Of a stretch of 64,000 bases of DNA, positions 9,991-19,331 are shown in pieces. Made by a program: the position numbers and the translations under genes. Source of the DNA: Anaerolineae bacterium (GTDB lineage: Bacteria; Chloroflexota; Anaerolineae; Promineifilales; Promineifilaceae). Numbering within the stretch: the first letter of the stretch is position 1; every line of letters starts with the position of its first letter. Under the pieces are notes generated by a model, which searched no databases, was not told the origin of the DNA, and saw only the letters and a program-made list of their open reading frames with translations. The stretch is from contig JAUIAP010000027.1 of assembly GCA_030425205.1 (NCBI GenBank), positions 1-64,000 on the forward strand, read 5' to 3'.

Positions 9991-11190
9991 ATGAAAGACC
10001 ACTATCAAATCCTCATCGTCGGCGGTGGCGCGGCTGGCATCACCGTCGCAGCCCGTCTGACCAATGAATCGAACGGCAGCTACGACATCGGCATTATTGA
10101 GCCGTCTGAAAAGCACTATTACCAACCCCTTTGGACACTCGTTGGCGCGGGCATCTTCCCACGCGAAGAGTCTGAACGGGACGAGCGCGACCTGATCCCC
10201 TACGGCAACGACTGGATTCAAGACCGCGTTGCCACTTTTGACCCCGACAACAATACCGTCACCACCGAAAGCGGCAACACAATTGGCTACGACTATCTCG
10301 TTGTCTCAGCAGGCATCCAAATCGACTGGGGCAAAATTCCGGGCTTGGCGGAGAGCGTTGGCAAACCCGGCACGGGCGTTTGCAGCAACTACTCTTACGA
10401 CACCGTTAGCTCGACGTGGGACAACATTCGCGGTCTGAAAGGCGGTACAGCCATCTTCACGCAGCCCAGCACGGGCGTAAAATGCGCGGGCGCACCTCAG
10501 AAAATCGCCTATCTTGCAGAAGATCATTTCCGTCGTTCTGGCAATCGCAAAAATGTGAACGTCGTTTTCTGCTCAGGCACGGGCGGGATTTTTGGCGTGA
10601 AGAAGTATGCCGATGCGCTCTACGACGTGATTGCACGCAAAGAGATGGAAACGCACTTTGCAACGGAGTTGGTCGCCTTGCGCCCTGACAGCAAAGAGGC
10701 TGTCTTTGAGCCAACGGGCGGCGGCGACCAAATTGTAATGTCCTACGACATGATCCACGTCACCCCACGCATGAGCGCACCCAACTTCATCAAGAACAGC
10801 CCACTGGCAGCCAGCACGGGTTGGGTCGATGTAGATCAATACACGACACAGCACAAACGGTATCCTAACGTCTTTTCTTGCGGAGATAGCAGCAGCTTGC
10901 CAACGTCCAAGACGGCTGCCGCCATTCGCAAACAAGCTCCTGTCTTGGTCGAGCATTTGATGGCCGAAATCGATGGCTTTAGCTTGGGACGTGAAGTGTA
11001 CGACGGCTACACCTCCTGCCCACTCGTCACAGGTTACAATAGCCTCATCTTGGCGGAGTTCGACTACGACAAAAAGCCAAAAGAGACGTTCCCATTCAAC
11101 CAAGCCAAAGAACGCTACAGCATGTACGCGATGAAGGCACACGGCCTGCCGCAGCTTTACTGGCACGGTATGTTGCGCGGACGCGCATAA
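9991..11190 (+). CDS. sqr: Sulfide:quinone oxidoreductase, type II-like
   Basis: 399 aa FAD enzyme of the NADH dehydrogenase II fold. GGGAAG near residue 11 binds FAD, and a second FAD-binding stretch (FSCGDSSSLPTSKTAAA) lies near 295. Cys165 (GVKCAGAPQK) and Cys343 (TSCPLVTGYN) match the redox-active pair of mitochondrial-type SQOR, as I recall that family. The C-terminal amphipathic segment (KERYSMYAMKAHGLPQLYW) should dock to the membrane. It oxidises sulfide to a persulfide and passes electrons to quinone. The ribosome-binding site is AGAAGGAG. It sits upstream of the persulfide dioxygenase gene, so its product would feed that enzyme. Confidence 0.9.
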   Translation: MKDHYQILIVGGGAAGITVAARLTNESNGSYDIGIIEPSEKHYYQPLWTLVGAGIFPREESERDERDLIPYGNDWIQDRVATFDPDNNTVTTESGNTIGYDYLVVSAGIQIDWGKIPGLAESVGKPGTGVCSNYSYDTVSSTWDNIRGLKGGTAIFTQPSTGVKCAGAPQKIAYLAEDHFRRSGNRKNVNVVFCSGTGGIFGVKKYADALYDVIARKEMETHFATELVALRPDSKEAVFEPTGGGDQIVMSYDMIHVTPRMSAPNFIKNSPLAASTGWVDVDQYTTQHKRYPNVFSCGDSSSLPTSKTAAAIRKQAPVLVEHLMAEIDGFSLGREVYDGYTSCPLVTGYNSLILAEFDYDKKPKETFPFNQAKERYSMYAMKAHGLPQLYWHGMLRGRA

Positions 11191-11197
11191 ATCTGTC

Positions 11198-11230
11198 AGA
11201 GGTTCCACCTTTCCAAAAGGTGGAACCTCT
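11198..11230 (+). terminator. 15-bp perfect hairpin after the SQR gene
   Basis: AGAGGTTCCACCTTT (11198-11212) pairs exactly with 11216-11230 across a 3-base loop. No T run follows, so it may be an attenuator or a transcript-stabilising hairpin rather than a classic terminator. It lies 7 bases after the SQR stop and 9 bases before the next small gene. Confidence 0.6.
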
Positions 11231-11239
11231 CGTCCAATC

Positions 11240-11410
11240 ATGACTATTCCAGAGCAAGAGTACGAGCGCATTGCAAAAATGATCCACAGCGACAGTAGCC
11301 CCGTCGGAATTGACGCGAAAAAGACGCACATCATGCTGCTTTATATGGTGGAGCAGATGCAGGCGAAGCTGGAAAAGATGGAAGCACGGTTGGCTACGCT
11401 TGAAGCATAA
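11240..11410 (+). CDS. Small hypothetical protein, 56 aa
   Basis: ATG at 11240 to TAA at 11408-11410. The sequence starts MTIPEQEYERIAKMIHSDSS and ends in a short amphipathic, possibly coiled-coil helix (VEQMQAKLEKMEARLATLE). It lies in the sulfur module between SQR and the persulfide dioxygenase gene, on the same strand. The site is immediately after a strong hairpin and has no clear Shine-Dalgarno, so translation is uncertain. I do not recognise the family. Confidence 0.5.
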   Translation: MTIPEQEYERIAKMIHSDSSPVGIDAKKTHIMLLYMVEQMQAKLEKMEARLATLEA

Positions 11411-11553
11411 CTATCCTTACACAACCCTTACCATTACTTTACACGCCCCTTGCAGCCACCCTTTACAATTTCTTGCATAAGTCAAAGCGCAACCTGCTCG
11501 GTCGCGCTGCTATGAAAGAGACATATCTATTCAACCATTAGGAGTTACGCACG
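11411..11553 (+). promoter_or_regulatory. Gap before the persulfide dioxygenase gene
   Basis: Repeated related stretches (CTTACACAACCC, CATTACTTTACACGCC, ACCCTTTACAATTTCTTG) occupy 11415-11478. This suggests a regulator-binding region or tandem promoter boxes. The ribosome-binding site TTAGGAG lies before ATG 11554. No specific site is certain. Confidence 0.25.
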
Positions 11554-12960
11554 ATGCTGCTGAAATACTTTTACGACAAAGACCTCGCCCACGCCTCATA
11601 CATGGTCGGGTGTCAGAAAACGAACGAGGCGATTATTATTGACCCCGCCCGCGATATTTCGCCCTATTTGGCGATGGCGGAACAGGAAGGGATGCAGATT
11701 GTCGGCGCGGCCGATACACACATCCACGCCGACTATGTTTCTGGCGCGCGGGAGCTAGCTGAGCGCGTGGGTGCAAAGCTGTACGTCTCGGACGAAGGGG
11801 GCGAGGATTGGCAATTTGAGTACGCGACGCAGTACGACCATGAGAAGATCCGCGAGGGCGATAAGTTTATGGTCGGCAATGTGCAGCTAGAGGTAATCCA
11901 CACGCCCGGTCACACGCCTGAGAGCGTGAGCTACATTTTGACCGATTTGGGCGGCGGCGCGACCGAGCCAATGGGCATTTTTACGGGTGACTTTGTGTTT
12001 GTGGGATCGCTCGGCCGACCTGACCTCCTAGAAAAAGCGGTTGGTCAAGTAGGATCAGCCAACGCGGGCGCGATTGACATGTTCAATTCGGTCAAGCGAT
12101 TTAAGGAACTGCCCGACTATATGCAAGTTTGGCCGGCGCATGGGGCAGGATCGTCCTGTGGCAAGGGATTAGGCGCAATTCCGTCGAGTACGGTTGGGTA
12201 TGAAGCGTTGTTCAACCCCATGCTGGGATACGAAAAGCAGGAGTCGTTTGTCGATGCACTGCTGGACGGACAACCTGAGCCACCAAAATACTACGCGCAA
12301 ATGAAGAAGGTCAATCGAGAAGGGCCGAAGGTATTGGGCGAGTACGAAATGCCCGCCAAGTTGGACGTTGCGTCGCTTGCGTCACATATTGAAGCGGGGG
12401 CGCTTGTTGTCGATACCGCCAGCCCTAACCAATATGCGGACGGTCATGCGCCGGGAACAATCAACATCGAAATCGCCAACCTTGCGACGTGGTTAGGCTG
12501 GTTTGTCAACTACGAGAAGCCTGTCTATCTCATAACAGGCGCGAATCATCTGGCGCGTGTCGTGCGAATCTTGCACGAAATCGGCGTGGATGACATAGCG
12601 GGTTATTTTGATGCGGATGAGGTTGCGAACGCTGGGATGAATACGCAGACGTATAAAGAAGTGCCAGCGGCCGAGCTTGTTGACCCCATTTTGGACGGTA
12701 AGGTAACGCTGATCGATGTTCGCGCGCAAACAGAGTGGGACGAGGGACGCTTGCCCAACGCACGGCACATTATGCTTGGCTACTTGCGTGAGCGGGCAGA
12801 TGAGGTGGTCAACGGCAAACCTATTGTAGTGCAGTGCCGATCGGGGAATCGCTCCGCAATCGCAGCCAGTATTTTACAGGCGGCGGGGGCAGAAAACGTC
12901 ATCAACATGACGGGCGGCTATCGGGATTGGAATAAAGCTGAACTGCCGATTGAAAAGTAA
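11554..12960 (+). CDS. CstB-like persulfide dioxygenase with two rhodanese domains
   Basis: 468 aa. The N-terminal metallo-beta-lactamase domain has T-H56-I-H58-A-D60-Y61, then H120 (HTPGHTPES), D146 (TGDFVF) and H196, which fits the mononuclear-iron persulfide dioxygenase class. The HADY variant occurs in CstB-type proteins. Two rhodanese domains follow. The first (about 275-350) lacks a catalytic Cys; the second (about 375-468) has it in QCRSGNRSA. This pseudo-plus-active order is that of CstB. The enzyme would oxidise persulfide made by SQR to sulfite and move sulfane sulfur. The sulfite could then go to the molybdoenzyme encoded upstream. Confidence 0.88.
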   Translation: MLLKYFYDKDLAHASYMVGCQKTNEAIIIDPARDISPYLAMAEQEGMQIVGAADTHIHADYVSGARELAERVGAKLYVSDEGGEDWQFEYATQYDHEKIREGDKFMVGNVQLEVIHTPGHTPESVSYILTDLGGGATEPMGIFTGDFVFVGSLGRPDLLEKAVGQVGSANAGAIDMFNSVKRFKELPDYMQVWPAHGAGSSCGKGLGAIPSSTVGYEALFNPMLGYEKQESFVDALLDGQPEPPKYYAQMKKVNREGPKVLGEYEMPAKLDVASLASHIEAGALVVDTASPNQYADGHAPGTINIEIANLATWLGWFVNYEKPVYLITGANHLARVVRILHEIGVDDIAGYFDADEVANAGMNTQTYKEVPAAELVDPILDGKVTLIDVRAQTEWDEGRLPNARHIMLGYLRERADEVVNGKPIVVQCRSGNRSAIAASILQAAGAENVINMTGGYRDWNKAELPIEK

Positions 12961-12968
12961 GCGGTCAT

Positions 12969-12985
12969 GGGCGATGCGCCCTTTT
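12969..12985 (+). terminator. Short GC hairpin plus T run
   Basis: GGGCG-ATG-CGCCC (12969-12981) followed by TTTT sits 9 bases after the dioxygenase-rhodanese stop. It separates that gene from the convergent BTAD regulator ending at 13004. The stem is short. Confidence 0.55.
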
Positions 12986-13003
12986 GATTCACCAAAATCG
13001 TTA

Positions 13004-15847
13004 TCAAACGAGTAACGGCCAATCATTCTCAATCGCTGCCGCTGCAACTTCGCGGGCAAGGGTTTGCGCTGCATTCGGCCGATTAAGGCCGATCAGGACG
13101 GGAATGAGATGGTGCTGCGTCAAGGCCACTTCGTAGGGGATGTCGAGTTCGCGGTAGAGAGTACGGGCGCGTTGCAGGTGATCATGGGCGCGGGGGAAGT
13201 CGGCGCGGGCGGTGGCGATGATGCCGGCGAGCTGTTCGGTATGTGCGATGGTCTGCTGATCGGCCGAATCGCGCAAGAGCAAGCGCGCCTGAGCGAGATG
13301 CTTTTCGGCCGAATCCAACGCCCCCCTCCCCACGGCAACCTCCGCCAAATGATAGTAGGTAAACGCCTGCTCGGTCAGCATCCCCAACTGCACCGCCAAT
13401 GGCAACGTCTCCTGCAAATGACGCTCCGCCTCATCATAACGTTGCAACTTAATCAGGATATTTGCCAAATGATTTTTCAACACGGGCAAGCCGCCGACAT
13501 TGCTAATTTCTGTCGTAATGGCGACCGCATTGCGCGCATGAGCCAGCGCACTTGCGAGGTCGCCCTGTTCGGCATAGAGCGCATTGAGCTGATCGTGCAG
13601 CCCCGCGATATGATGGCGTTCGCCTGATTTTGTGAAGAGGTCGAGACTTTCTTGGGTGTCGCGGATCGCTTGATCGCGTCGGCCGATCCGCATGGCAACA
13701 CGCGCCCGATAGCGCAGGGCGAGGGCGAGATCGGCCGAATGTGCCGCCGCACGCAACGTCGGAATGGCAGCGTCGAGCGTCGCAAACGCCTCCGATTGGC
13801 GACCGCATACCTGCGTGAAAATCGCCGCACGCACCTGCAATCGGCTGACCAACAGCCGATCGGCCTGCGCGATTGTCTGGGCATCGCTAAAAAGTTGCAG
13901 CCCAAGCCGATATTGCCCCCCAATCCCAAACATCAGATACAGCCCGTTGAGCATCGCATCGATCATGATGCTGTCGCGTTGCGTCAGCGCGACCTCCCAC
14001 GCCGCGAAGAGGTTGGCTTGTTCGCGTTGCAGTTGTGCCAAGATTTTTGGCATTCGTGCGCTGCGGAGATCGGCCGATTTCAGATGCAGCCAGTCGCTAA
14101 AGTAGTCAGCGTGGGCGGCGGCAAGCGTCGCTGGATCGGGCAGACGCTCCCGCGCATATTGGCGCACAAGCGGGTGCATTTGATAGCGTCCCGTCGTGTC
14201 ACGCATGATAAGTTGGTGATCTTGCAGCGTTTGCAAATCGCGTGCCGCGACGGGCATGATCGCCTGTGCCGCAGCCAGCGTGAAGCCGCCACGAAAGATG
14301 GCAAGTTGGGCGAGCAACGCTTGTGCGGACGCGGATAGGAGCTGCCACGAATGGGTAAAAACGGCACGCAGTGTGCGATGGCGTTGTGCGAGATCGACGA
14401 CGGCCGGATCGAGCTTATCGAGATCGTTGGAGAGTTGCGTCGTCAGCGTTTCGGCCGAAATCCGCACCAACAGCGGCGCAGCCAAAATCAACCCCAACGG
14501 CAACCCCTGTAGACGTTGCACTAGTTGCACCGTTGCCCGTTGCGCGGAACTCAACACGGCTGCATTTTGCAACAGCGCGGCATGTGGGTCGTGACGGGCG
14601 ACGGCATCGGCAAAGAGTGCCAGTGCGGAGTAGTCACGGCAGAGGGTTTGCCAGTTGGAATCGGCCGATTGTGGGTAGGTCAACCCTTCCAACAGGATAA
14701 CCTGTGCCGACGTGACGGGCAGCCGTTGACGCGACGTGACGATAAGGGAGAGGGCGCGTATCCCCTGCAACAGCTGGATCAGCCACGGCGTCGCCGCTTC
14801 CCAGCCTTCAAAGTTGTCGATGATGAGCAGCAGGTGTTTGTCGCGCAACTGTTTGATCAGTGCCTCAGTCGGGCTGTCGTTGCCGTCGAGCGTCAACCCG
14901 CGCGCAGTGGCAACGAGTGCGCTCAACGTACCGGCGGGATCGGCCGATGGCATTCTATCCGCCAGCGTGACAAAACAGACCCCGTCCACAAAGTTGGCGA
15001 GCGCACGATACCCGATCTCAATCGCCAGCCGCGTCTTGCCGATGCCGCCATAGCCAATCACGGTTGTGAAGGGGGGCAGCTGGGTGGTGAGTTGGGAGAG
15101 GAGGCTAGATCGGCCGAAAAATGGCAACCATTGGCGCGGCAAATTGTGGGTGGGATCATGTTGCCGCGTGGTGCGGATCTGTTCATAGAGGGCGACAGTT
15201 TCGGCCGATGGCGCAACCCCAAGCTCTTCGCGCAACAGCCGCTTGCAGCGTTCAAACTGTAACAACGCTCCCTCACGGTCGCCCAGCCCCGCCAAACAGC
15301 GCATCAACTGCCGATGCCCCTCCTCATGCCACAGCATGATCTGCACCCATTTTTCGGCAAACGGCAGGGCGGCGGCGTAGTCTGCGTGGCCGATGTGTGC
15401 ATCGATGGCAGCGGTTAAGCGGCGCACGATCTGTTGCCGCCAATGCTCGCGCGCCGTCAGCAGCCAGCGTTCAAATTGCGGACAATCATCAAGTAAAAAT
15501 CCATCCAACAGATCGCCGCGCAGCAACGGCAAAAAATCACCATCCAGCTCCCAAACATCAACCCGAAAATCTGGATGCCTCTGTAACTGCACCGTATGAC
15601 GGGCGGTCTCCAAACAGGGCGGCAACACCTTTTTTAACCGATTAAGCACCCAACTGAGATTGGCGCGGGCGCGTTTTTCCGTCTGGTCAGGCCAAAACAG
15701 ATCGGCCAACGTCAGCCGCTCAATCGCCCCCTCGTTGAGCGCGAGATACGCCAACAGTGCGATGGCCTTGCGCGAACGCACACCCGTCACAGCGTGATCG
15801 CCGTCCAAAAATGTCAGTGTGCCTTGCAAATTGAGGGAAATCGTCAT
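13004..15847 (-). CDS. BTAD-family transcriptional activator with AAA/NB-ARC-like ATPase and TPR array
   Basis: 947 aa cytoplasmic regulator. Residues about 5-90 form a winged-helix Trans_reg_C-like DNA-binding domain (SRKAIALLAYLAL, LADLFWP...RANLSWVLNRL). Residues 95-240 form the bacterial transcriptional activator domain. A P-loop GYGGIGKTRLAI lies near 265 and an LLIIDNFEG Walker B near 350. The C-terminal third is a TPR array. Such proteins work as ATP-gated activators, with targets often nearby. It is convergent with the sulfur genes and divergent from the beta-helix surface gene at 15965, its most plausible neighbour target. The gene carries eleven TCGGCCGA palindromes, the densest cluster in the window. 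Confidence 0.9.
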   Translation of the reverse strand: MTISLNLQGTLTFLDGDHAVTGVRSRKAIALLAYLALNEGAIERLTLADLFWPDQTEKRARANLSWVLNRLKKVLPPCLETARHTVQLQRHPDFRVDVWELDGDFLPLLRGDLLDGFLLDDCPQFERWLLTAREHWRQQIVRRLTAAIDAHIGHADYAAALPFAEKWVQIMLWHEEGHRQLMRCLAGLGDREGALLQFERCKRLLREELGVAPSAETVALYEQIRTTRQHDPTHNLPRQWLPFFGRSSLLSQLTTQLPPFTTVIGYGGIGKTRLAIEIGYRALANFVDGVCFVTLADRMPSADPAGTLSALVATARGLTLDGNDSPTEALIKQLRDKHLLLIIDNFEGWEAATPWLIQLLQGIRALSLIVTSRQRLPVTSAQVILLEGLTYPQSADSNWQTLCRDYSALALFADAVARHDPHAALLQNAAVLSSAQRATVQLVQRLQGLPLGLILAAPLLVRISAETLTTQLSNDLDKLDPAVVDLAQRHRTLRAVFTHSWQLLSASAQALLAQLAIFRGGFTLAAAQAIMPVAARDLQTLQDHQLIMRDTTGRYQMHPLVRQYARERLPDPATLAAAHADYFSDWLHLKSADLRSARMPKILAQLQREQANLFAAWEVALTQRDSIMIDAMLNGLYLMFGIGGQYRLGLQLFSDAQTIAQADRLLVSRLQVRAAIFTQVCGRQSEAFATLDAAIPTLRAAAHSADLALALRYRARVAMRIGRRDQAIRDTQESLDLFTKSGERHHIAGLHDQLNALYAEQGDLASALAHARNAVAITTEISNVGGLPVLKNHLANILIKLQRYDEAERHLQETLPLAVQLGMLTEQAFTYYHLAEVAVGRGALDSAEKHLAQARLLLRDSADQQTIAHTEQLAGIIATARADFPRAHDHLQRARTLYRELDIPYEVALTQHHLIPVLIGLNRPNAAQTLAREVAAAAIENDWPLLV

Positions 15848-15964
15848 CGCGTCAAAGAGTTGCCAAAGAGTGTCGTGCTATGTTGGTGACGATACTGCGA
15901 ACCCTGTAGAACGTCAAGTCAGGGCGTTGCAACGCGCCCACCTGTTGGCAGACGGTAAAATCAT
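15848..15964. promoter_or_regulatory. Divergent promoter region
   Basis: This 117-bp gap separates the BTAD activator (minus) from the surface protein gene (plus), so it must hold both promoters. I see no convincing palindromic operator. The surface gene's ATG at 15965 has only a weak upstream purine stretch (GACGG, 15952-15956). Confidence 0.3.
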
Positions 15965-18900
15965 ATGAACACTCAAGGCACCTTTCGTTTTTCAATTCTA
16001 ACCTGCACTCTTATTTGCCCGCTTTTGCTCCTCAGCTTGCTCTTTTTGCCGCTGCGGAACGTCGCCCATGCTGCCACGTTCAACGCCGCTTGCATAGGCA
16101 CAGTCGGGGACAGTGCCAGTTTGGCGACCGCCATCGATGACGCAAACGCCACGCTCGGCGTGGACACAATTGAACTAGGCGCAAACTGCACCTATTCGCT
16201 TACCGCCGCCCTGCCGACCATTACGGAAGACGCGGTTGTACAAGGCAACGGCGCAAAAATTGTGCGCGATGCTGGTTTCTTTCGCCTCTTGACGGGCAAT
16301 GCAACGCCCCCCGTGACATTGACCGTTCACGCGCTGACGCTTTCCAACGGGATCGCCAGCGGTAGTTTTGGCGGCGCGATCTATACCAATGGCAAGCTCA
16401 ACATCTATGACAGTCGGATTGAGGACAGCGTTGCGTCGTATTCGTGTCCGGGATCGATCCCGTCAAACGGGCAAGGCGGTGGCGCGTATGCGAGTCAAGA
16501 TATGCTGATCGTCAATAGCGTTTTGGTCAACAATAGTGGCTATGCTGGCTCGGGCGCGTATGGGGCGGGTGACTTGACACTCGAAAATACACAGATTTTG
16601 AGCCAGACCGCATTCAGTGGCTCATGCGGCACGGGTCTCGACACGGCGTTTGTGGTCAACGGTGACTTGACCGCAACGGATAGCGTGATCGCCTACGGCG
16701 CAGATCGGCGGATTGCGCTCGTCAACGGCAACGCGACGATTTCGGGAACGGCGGTGTTTGAGAATGGTAGCGTTGGCAGCAGCGGGGGCGTGCAGGTTGA
16801 TGGCTCATTGTGGATGACCAACACGCGGATCAGCGATCACACGGGGTCGGGCTTGCGCGTCAACGGCAGCAACGCCACGATTGTCGATAGCCATTTTGAG
16901 AACAATTCGGTTTATGCCGTTTATGTCGATGTGGGGACGTTGACGATGACAAACACGCAAGTTTTGACGGGAACGTACCCCGCTGGCTCGACGGCGAGCG
17001 GCGTGTTTGTCGGGTCGGATGCAACGATTGCGGACAGTCGGATTCAGGGGCAGAGTCGCGGCTTGACCGTGCAGGGAATGCTTGTCATGACGGGGTCGCA
17101 ACTGATCAACAATGGGCATTGTGGCGCGATCAATGTGGTAGATTCGGCCGAAATTCACAACACCACCTTCAGCGGCAATAGCGACTACTGTGCGGGCGGC
17201 GGGATCGTTGGAGGCAGCGGGCTTTATAGCAGCAGTCCTGTGACATTGACGGGGGTTTCGGCCGATCACAACCTTGCGTCCAACCGCTCCGTCTTCTATG
17301 CGTCAGGCGGCGCAACGCTGACCGTCCATAACGCCCATTTTAGCGACAACAGCAGCAAAAACGGCACCTTACAAGCGGACAATATCAACGTCACGGACAG
17401 CACATTTTTACGCAACAGTGCGACGGAAGGGGGGGCGATTTGGTCAAACGGCACGGTCAATGTGACAGGCTCCCACTTTGAACACAACAGCACAACCGGC
17501 TCTGGCAGCGCGATTCGCGGCGGGACGATCACGTTGAGCGACACACAAATCATTAGCAATACAGGCGTGCAAGGGTCGGTCAACGCGCTCGGCACAGTCA
17601 CCGTGAATGCGTCACGCATCGAGCGCAACGTCAATAGCAGCGGCGCAGCGATCAGCGGCGTGTCCGTCGTGGTCACACACGCCGACTTTTACAGCAACAC
17701 GTCACCCTCCCCTGCCGCCATTTTCCAGTCCACCAGCGGCACGTTGGCGATCACCAGTTCGCACTTTGAGAACAATCGCAGCACGGCAACGGCGCGTCCC
17801 GGCGCGGTTGAAGGGAGCGGCACGTTTAGCACGATCAGCGACACCACGTTTATCAACAACCATGGGGATGAAGGGGGTGCGCTCGAAATCCGCGACGGCG
17901 CGATCATGAACAGTCATTTTGAAGATAACTCTTCGGTGCGTGCTGCGGGGGCGGTTTTGTCCGATCATACAATCGAAGTTCACGGCACGACGTTCCGCAA
18001 CAATCGCGCCAACGCCGCGTTCAGCAGCCAAGCCCATTTGGTCAATGGTGGCGGTGCGCTCAAGGCAAGTAATTTGATCATGAGCGACAGCCACTTTGAC
18101 GGCAACCACAGCACCGATGATGCAGGAGCGGTCTTTGTCCGCGCGAGTAGTAACATCAGTCGCACGACGTTTGTGAGCAATTCGGCCGATAGTCACGGCG
18201 GCGCACTCGTCATCGGTTTCAACGGAACGCATGTCGCCACCAATTTGCAATTCGACGGCAATCGAGCGGTCTATGGCGGCCACGCCTACTATGCGTTTTG
18301 CGTCACCGACTGCCATCTAGGCTCCACCACGCTGCAACACGCGACCATCACATCAGGCACATTGACCAGCGGCTTTGCGGTATTGGCCTATTCAAAGGCC
18401 CTTTTGAGCGTCCGCAACACCATTATCGACAATTACACGGGTGGCATGGCGGGCAACAACGGGCATGGCGGCAATGACTTGTGGCGTTCGGCCGATTCGC
18501 TACTCTTCCACAATGTTGCAACCCCCTTCAGCAATATTGGCAACCAAACAAACACCGTTGTCGGTGATCCCGTCTTTGTCGATGCGGCCAATGGCGATTA
18601 CCGTCTCGCCGCAGGGTCTCATGCGATTGACGCGGGGAATGATTTTGGTGTGACGCAAGATTTTGAGGGGGAAGCACGCCCACAGGGGGACGCGCCCGAC
18701 ATCGGCTATGACGAATCGCCGTTCGTGACGCACTGTTTTGTCGAAGACGGCAACGACTATGCGTTTGATATGGAGCTGACTGTGACGGTCACGGTCAACT
18801 CGACGAGCGATCTCGACTGCATCACGCTGCGCCGCATCGAGAGCGACCATCCACAGGCCGCAACAGCCCAACAGACAGGACGCTATTGGCAAATCAGCGG

Positions 18901-19264
18901 CACGGATTCAGCGGGCGTGACGGTCAACGGCTTTGATCTATCCTTGACGTTGCCACACGACGGACTCGCCGCGCCAGAGGTTTGCCGCTACACGGGCAGC
19001 GATTGGGATTGCGCCGTCACGTCGTTTGATGATCAGACGGCGACCCGTGCAGGCATCACGGCATTTTCCGATTGGGCGATTGGCGCCGGTGTGCCGACGG
19101 CGGTGGAGATGGGGGGAGAATCGGCCGATTTAACCCACTCACACTTGCGACAAGCGTTATTTAGCTTCACACTCTTGCTAACACTGATGACGCTCATCTG
19201 CTGGGCGCAAACGGAATCGTCCAGACGCGCCGCACGTGAAGTTCGCGCTCCGCGTCCATTTTGA
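15965..19264 (+). CDS. Secreted right-handed beta-helix surface protein, C-terminally anchored
   Basis: 1099 aa. An N-terminal signal peptide has a long hydrophobic core (about 15-35, LICPLLLLSLLFLPL) and cleavage near AHAA. Many short repeats of about 20-25 residues follow, with N-x-T/S-x-F-x-x-N and GGA-x-x motifs, typical of parallel beta-helix or polymorphic outer-membrane-type repeats. The C-terminal region has PTAVEM, a hydrophobic helix (LFSFTLLLTLMTLICW) and an Arg-rich tail. The same tripartite ending is found in two propeller proteins of this window. A role in adhesion or surface layers is inferred; no catalytic residues are recognised. Confidence 0.85.
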   Translation: MNTQGTFRFSILTCTLICPLLLLSLLFLPLRNVAHAATFNAACIGTVGDSASLATAIDDANATLGVDTIELGANCTYSLTAALPTITEDAVVQGNGAKIVRDAGFFRLLTGNATPPVTLTVHALTLSNGIASGSFGGAIYTNGKLNIYDSRIEDSVASYSCPGSIPSNGQGGGAYASQDMLIVNSVLVNNSGYAGSGAYGAGDLTLENTQILSQTAFSGSCGTGLDTAFVVNGDLTATDSVIAYGADRRIALVNGNATISGTAVFENGSVGSSGGVQVDGSLWMTNTRISDHTGSGLRVNGSNATIVDSHFENNSVYAVYVDVGTLTMTNTQVLTGTYPAGSTASGVFVGSDATIADSRIQGQSRGLTVQGMLVMTGSQLINNGHCGAINVVDSAEIHNTTFSGNSDYCAGGGIVGGSGLYSSSPVTLTGVSADHNLASNRSVFYASGGATLTVHNAHFSDNSSKNGTLQADNINVTDSTFLRNSATEGGAIWSNGTVNVTGSHFEHNSTTGSGSAIRGGTITLSDTQIISNTGVQGSVNALGTVTVNASRIERNVNSSGAAISGVSVVVTHADFYSNTSPSPAAIFQSTSGTLAITSSHFENNRSTATARPGAVEGSGTFSTISDTTFINNHGDEGGALEIRDGAIMNSHFEDNSSVRAAGAVLSDHTIEVHGTTFRNNRANAAFSSQAHLVNGGGALKASNLIMSDSHFDGNHSTDDAGAVFVRASSNISRTTFVSNSADSHGGALVIGFNGTHVATNLQFDGNRAVYGGHAYYAFCVTDCHLGSTTLQHATITSGTLTSGFAVLAYSKALLSVRNTIIDNYTGGMAGNNGHGGNDLWRSADSLLFHNVATPFSNIGNQTNTVVGDPVFVDAANGDYRLAAGSHAIDAGNDFGVTQDFEGEARPQGDAPDIGYDESPFVTHCFVEDGNDYAFDMELTVTVTVNSTSDLDCITLRRIESDHPQAATAQQTGRYWQISGTDSAGVTVNGFDLSLTLPHDGLAAPEVCRYTGSDWDCAVTSFDDQTATRAGITAFSDWAIGAGVPTAVEMGGESADLTHSHLRQALFSFTLLLTLMTLICWAQTESSRRAAREVRAPRPF

Positions 19265-19277
19265 GAAAGCGGCATAT

Positions 19278-19306
19278 GTAGGGGCAGATTTGAAACCTGC
19301 CCCTAC
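19278..19306. terminator. Bidirectional hairpin between convergent genes
   Basis: GTAGGGGCAG (19278-19287) pairs with CTGCCCCTAC (19297-19306), and the inner ATTT/AAAC bases extend the stem. It lies between the convergent surface protein and acetyltransferase genes. Its GTAGGGG end resembles the ends of the repeat at 60705-60887, so it may be a repeat copy used as a terminator. Confidence 0.55.
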
Positions 19307-19331
19307 TCAACCAACATAAGTCAATCAGCGC

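Noticed and set aside
10573..11334. Long minus-strand frame across the SQR gene
   Set aside because: It overlaps a well-supported FAD enzyme with conserved cysteines; the antisense sequence shows no domain.
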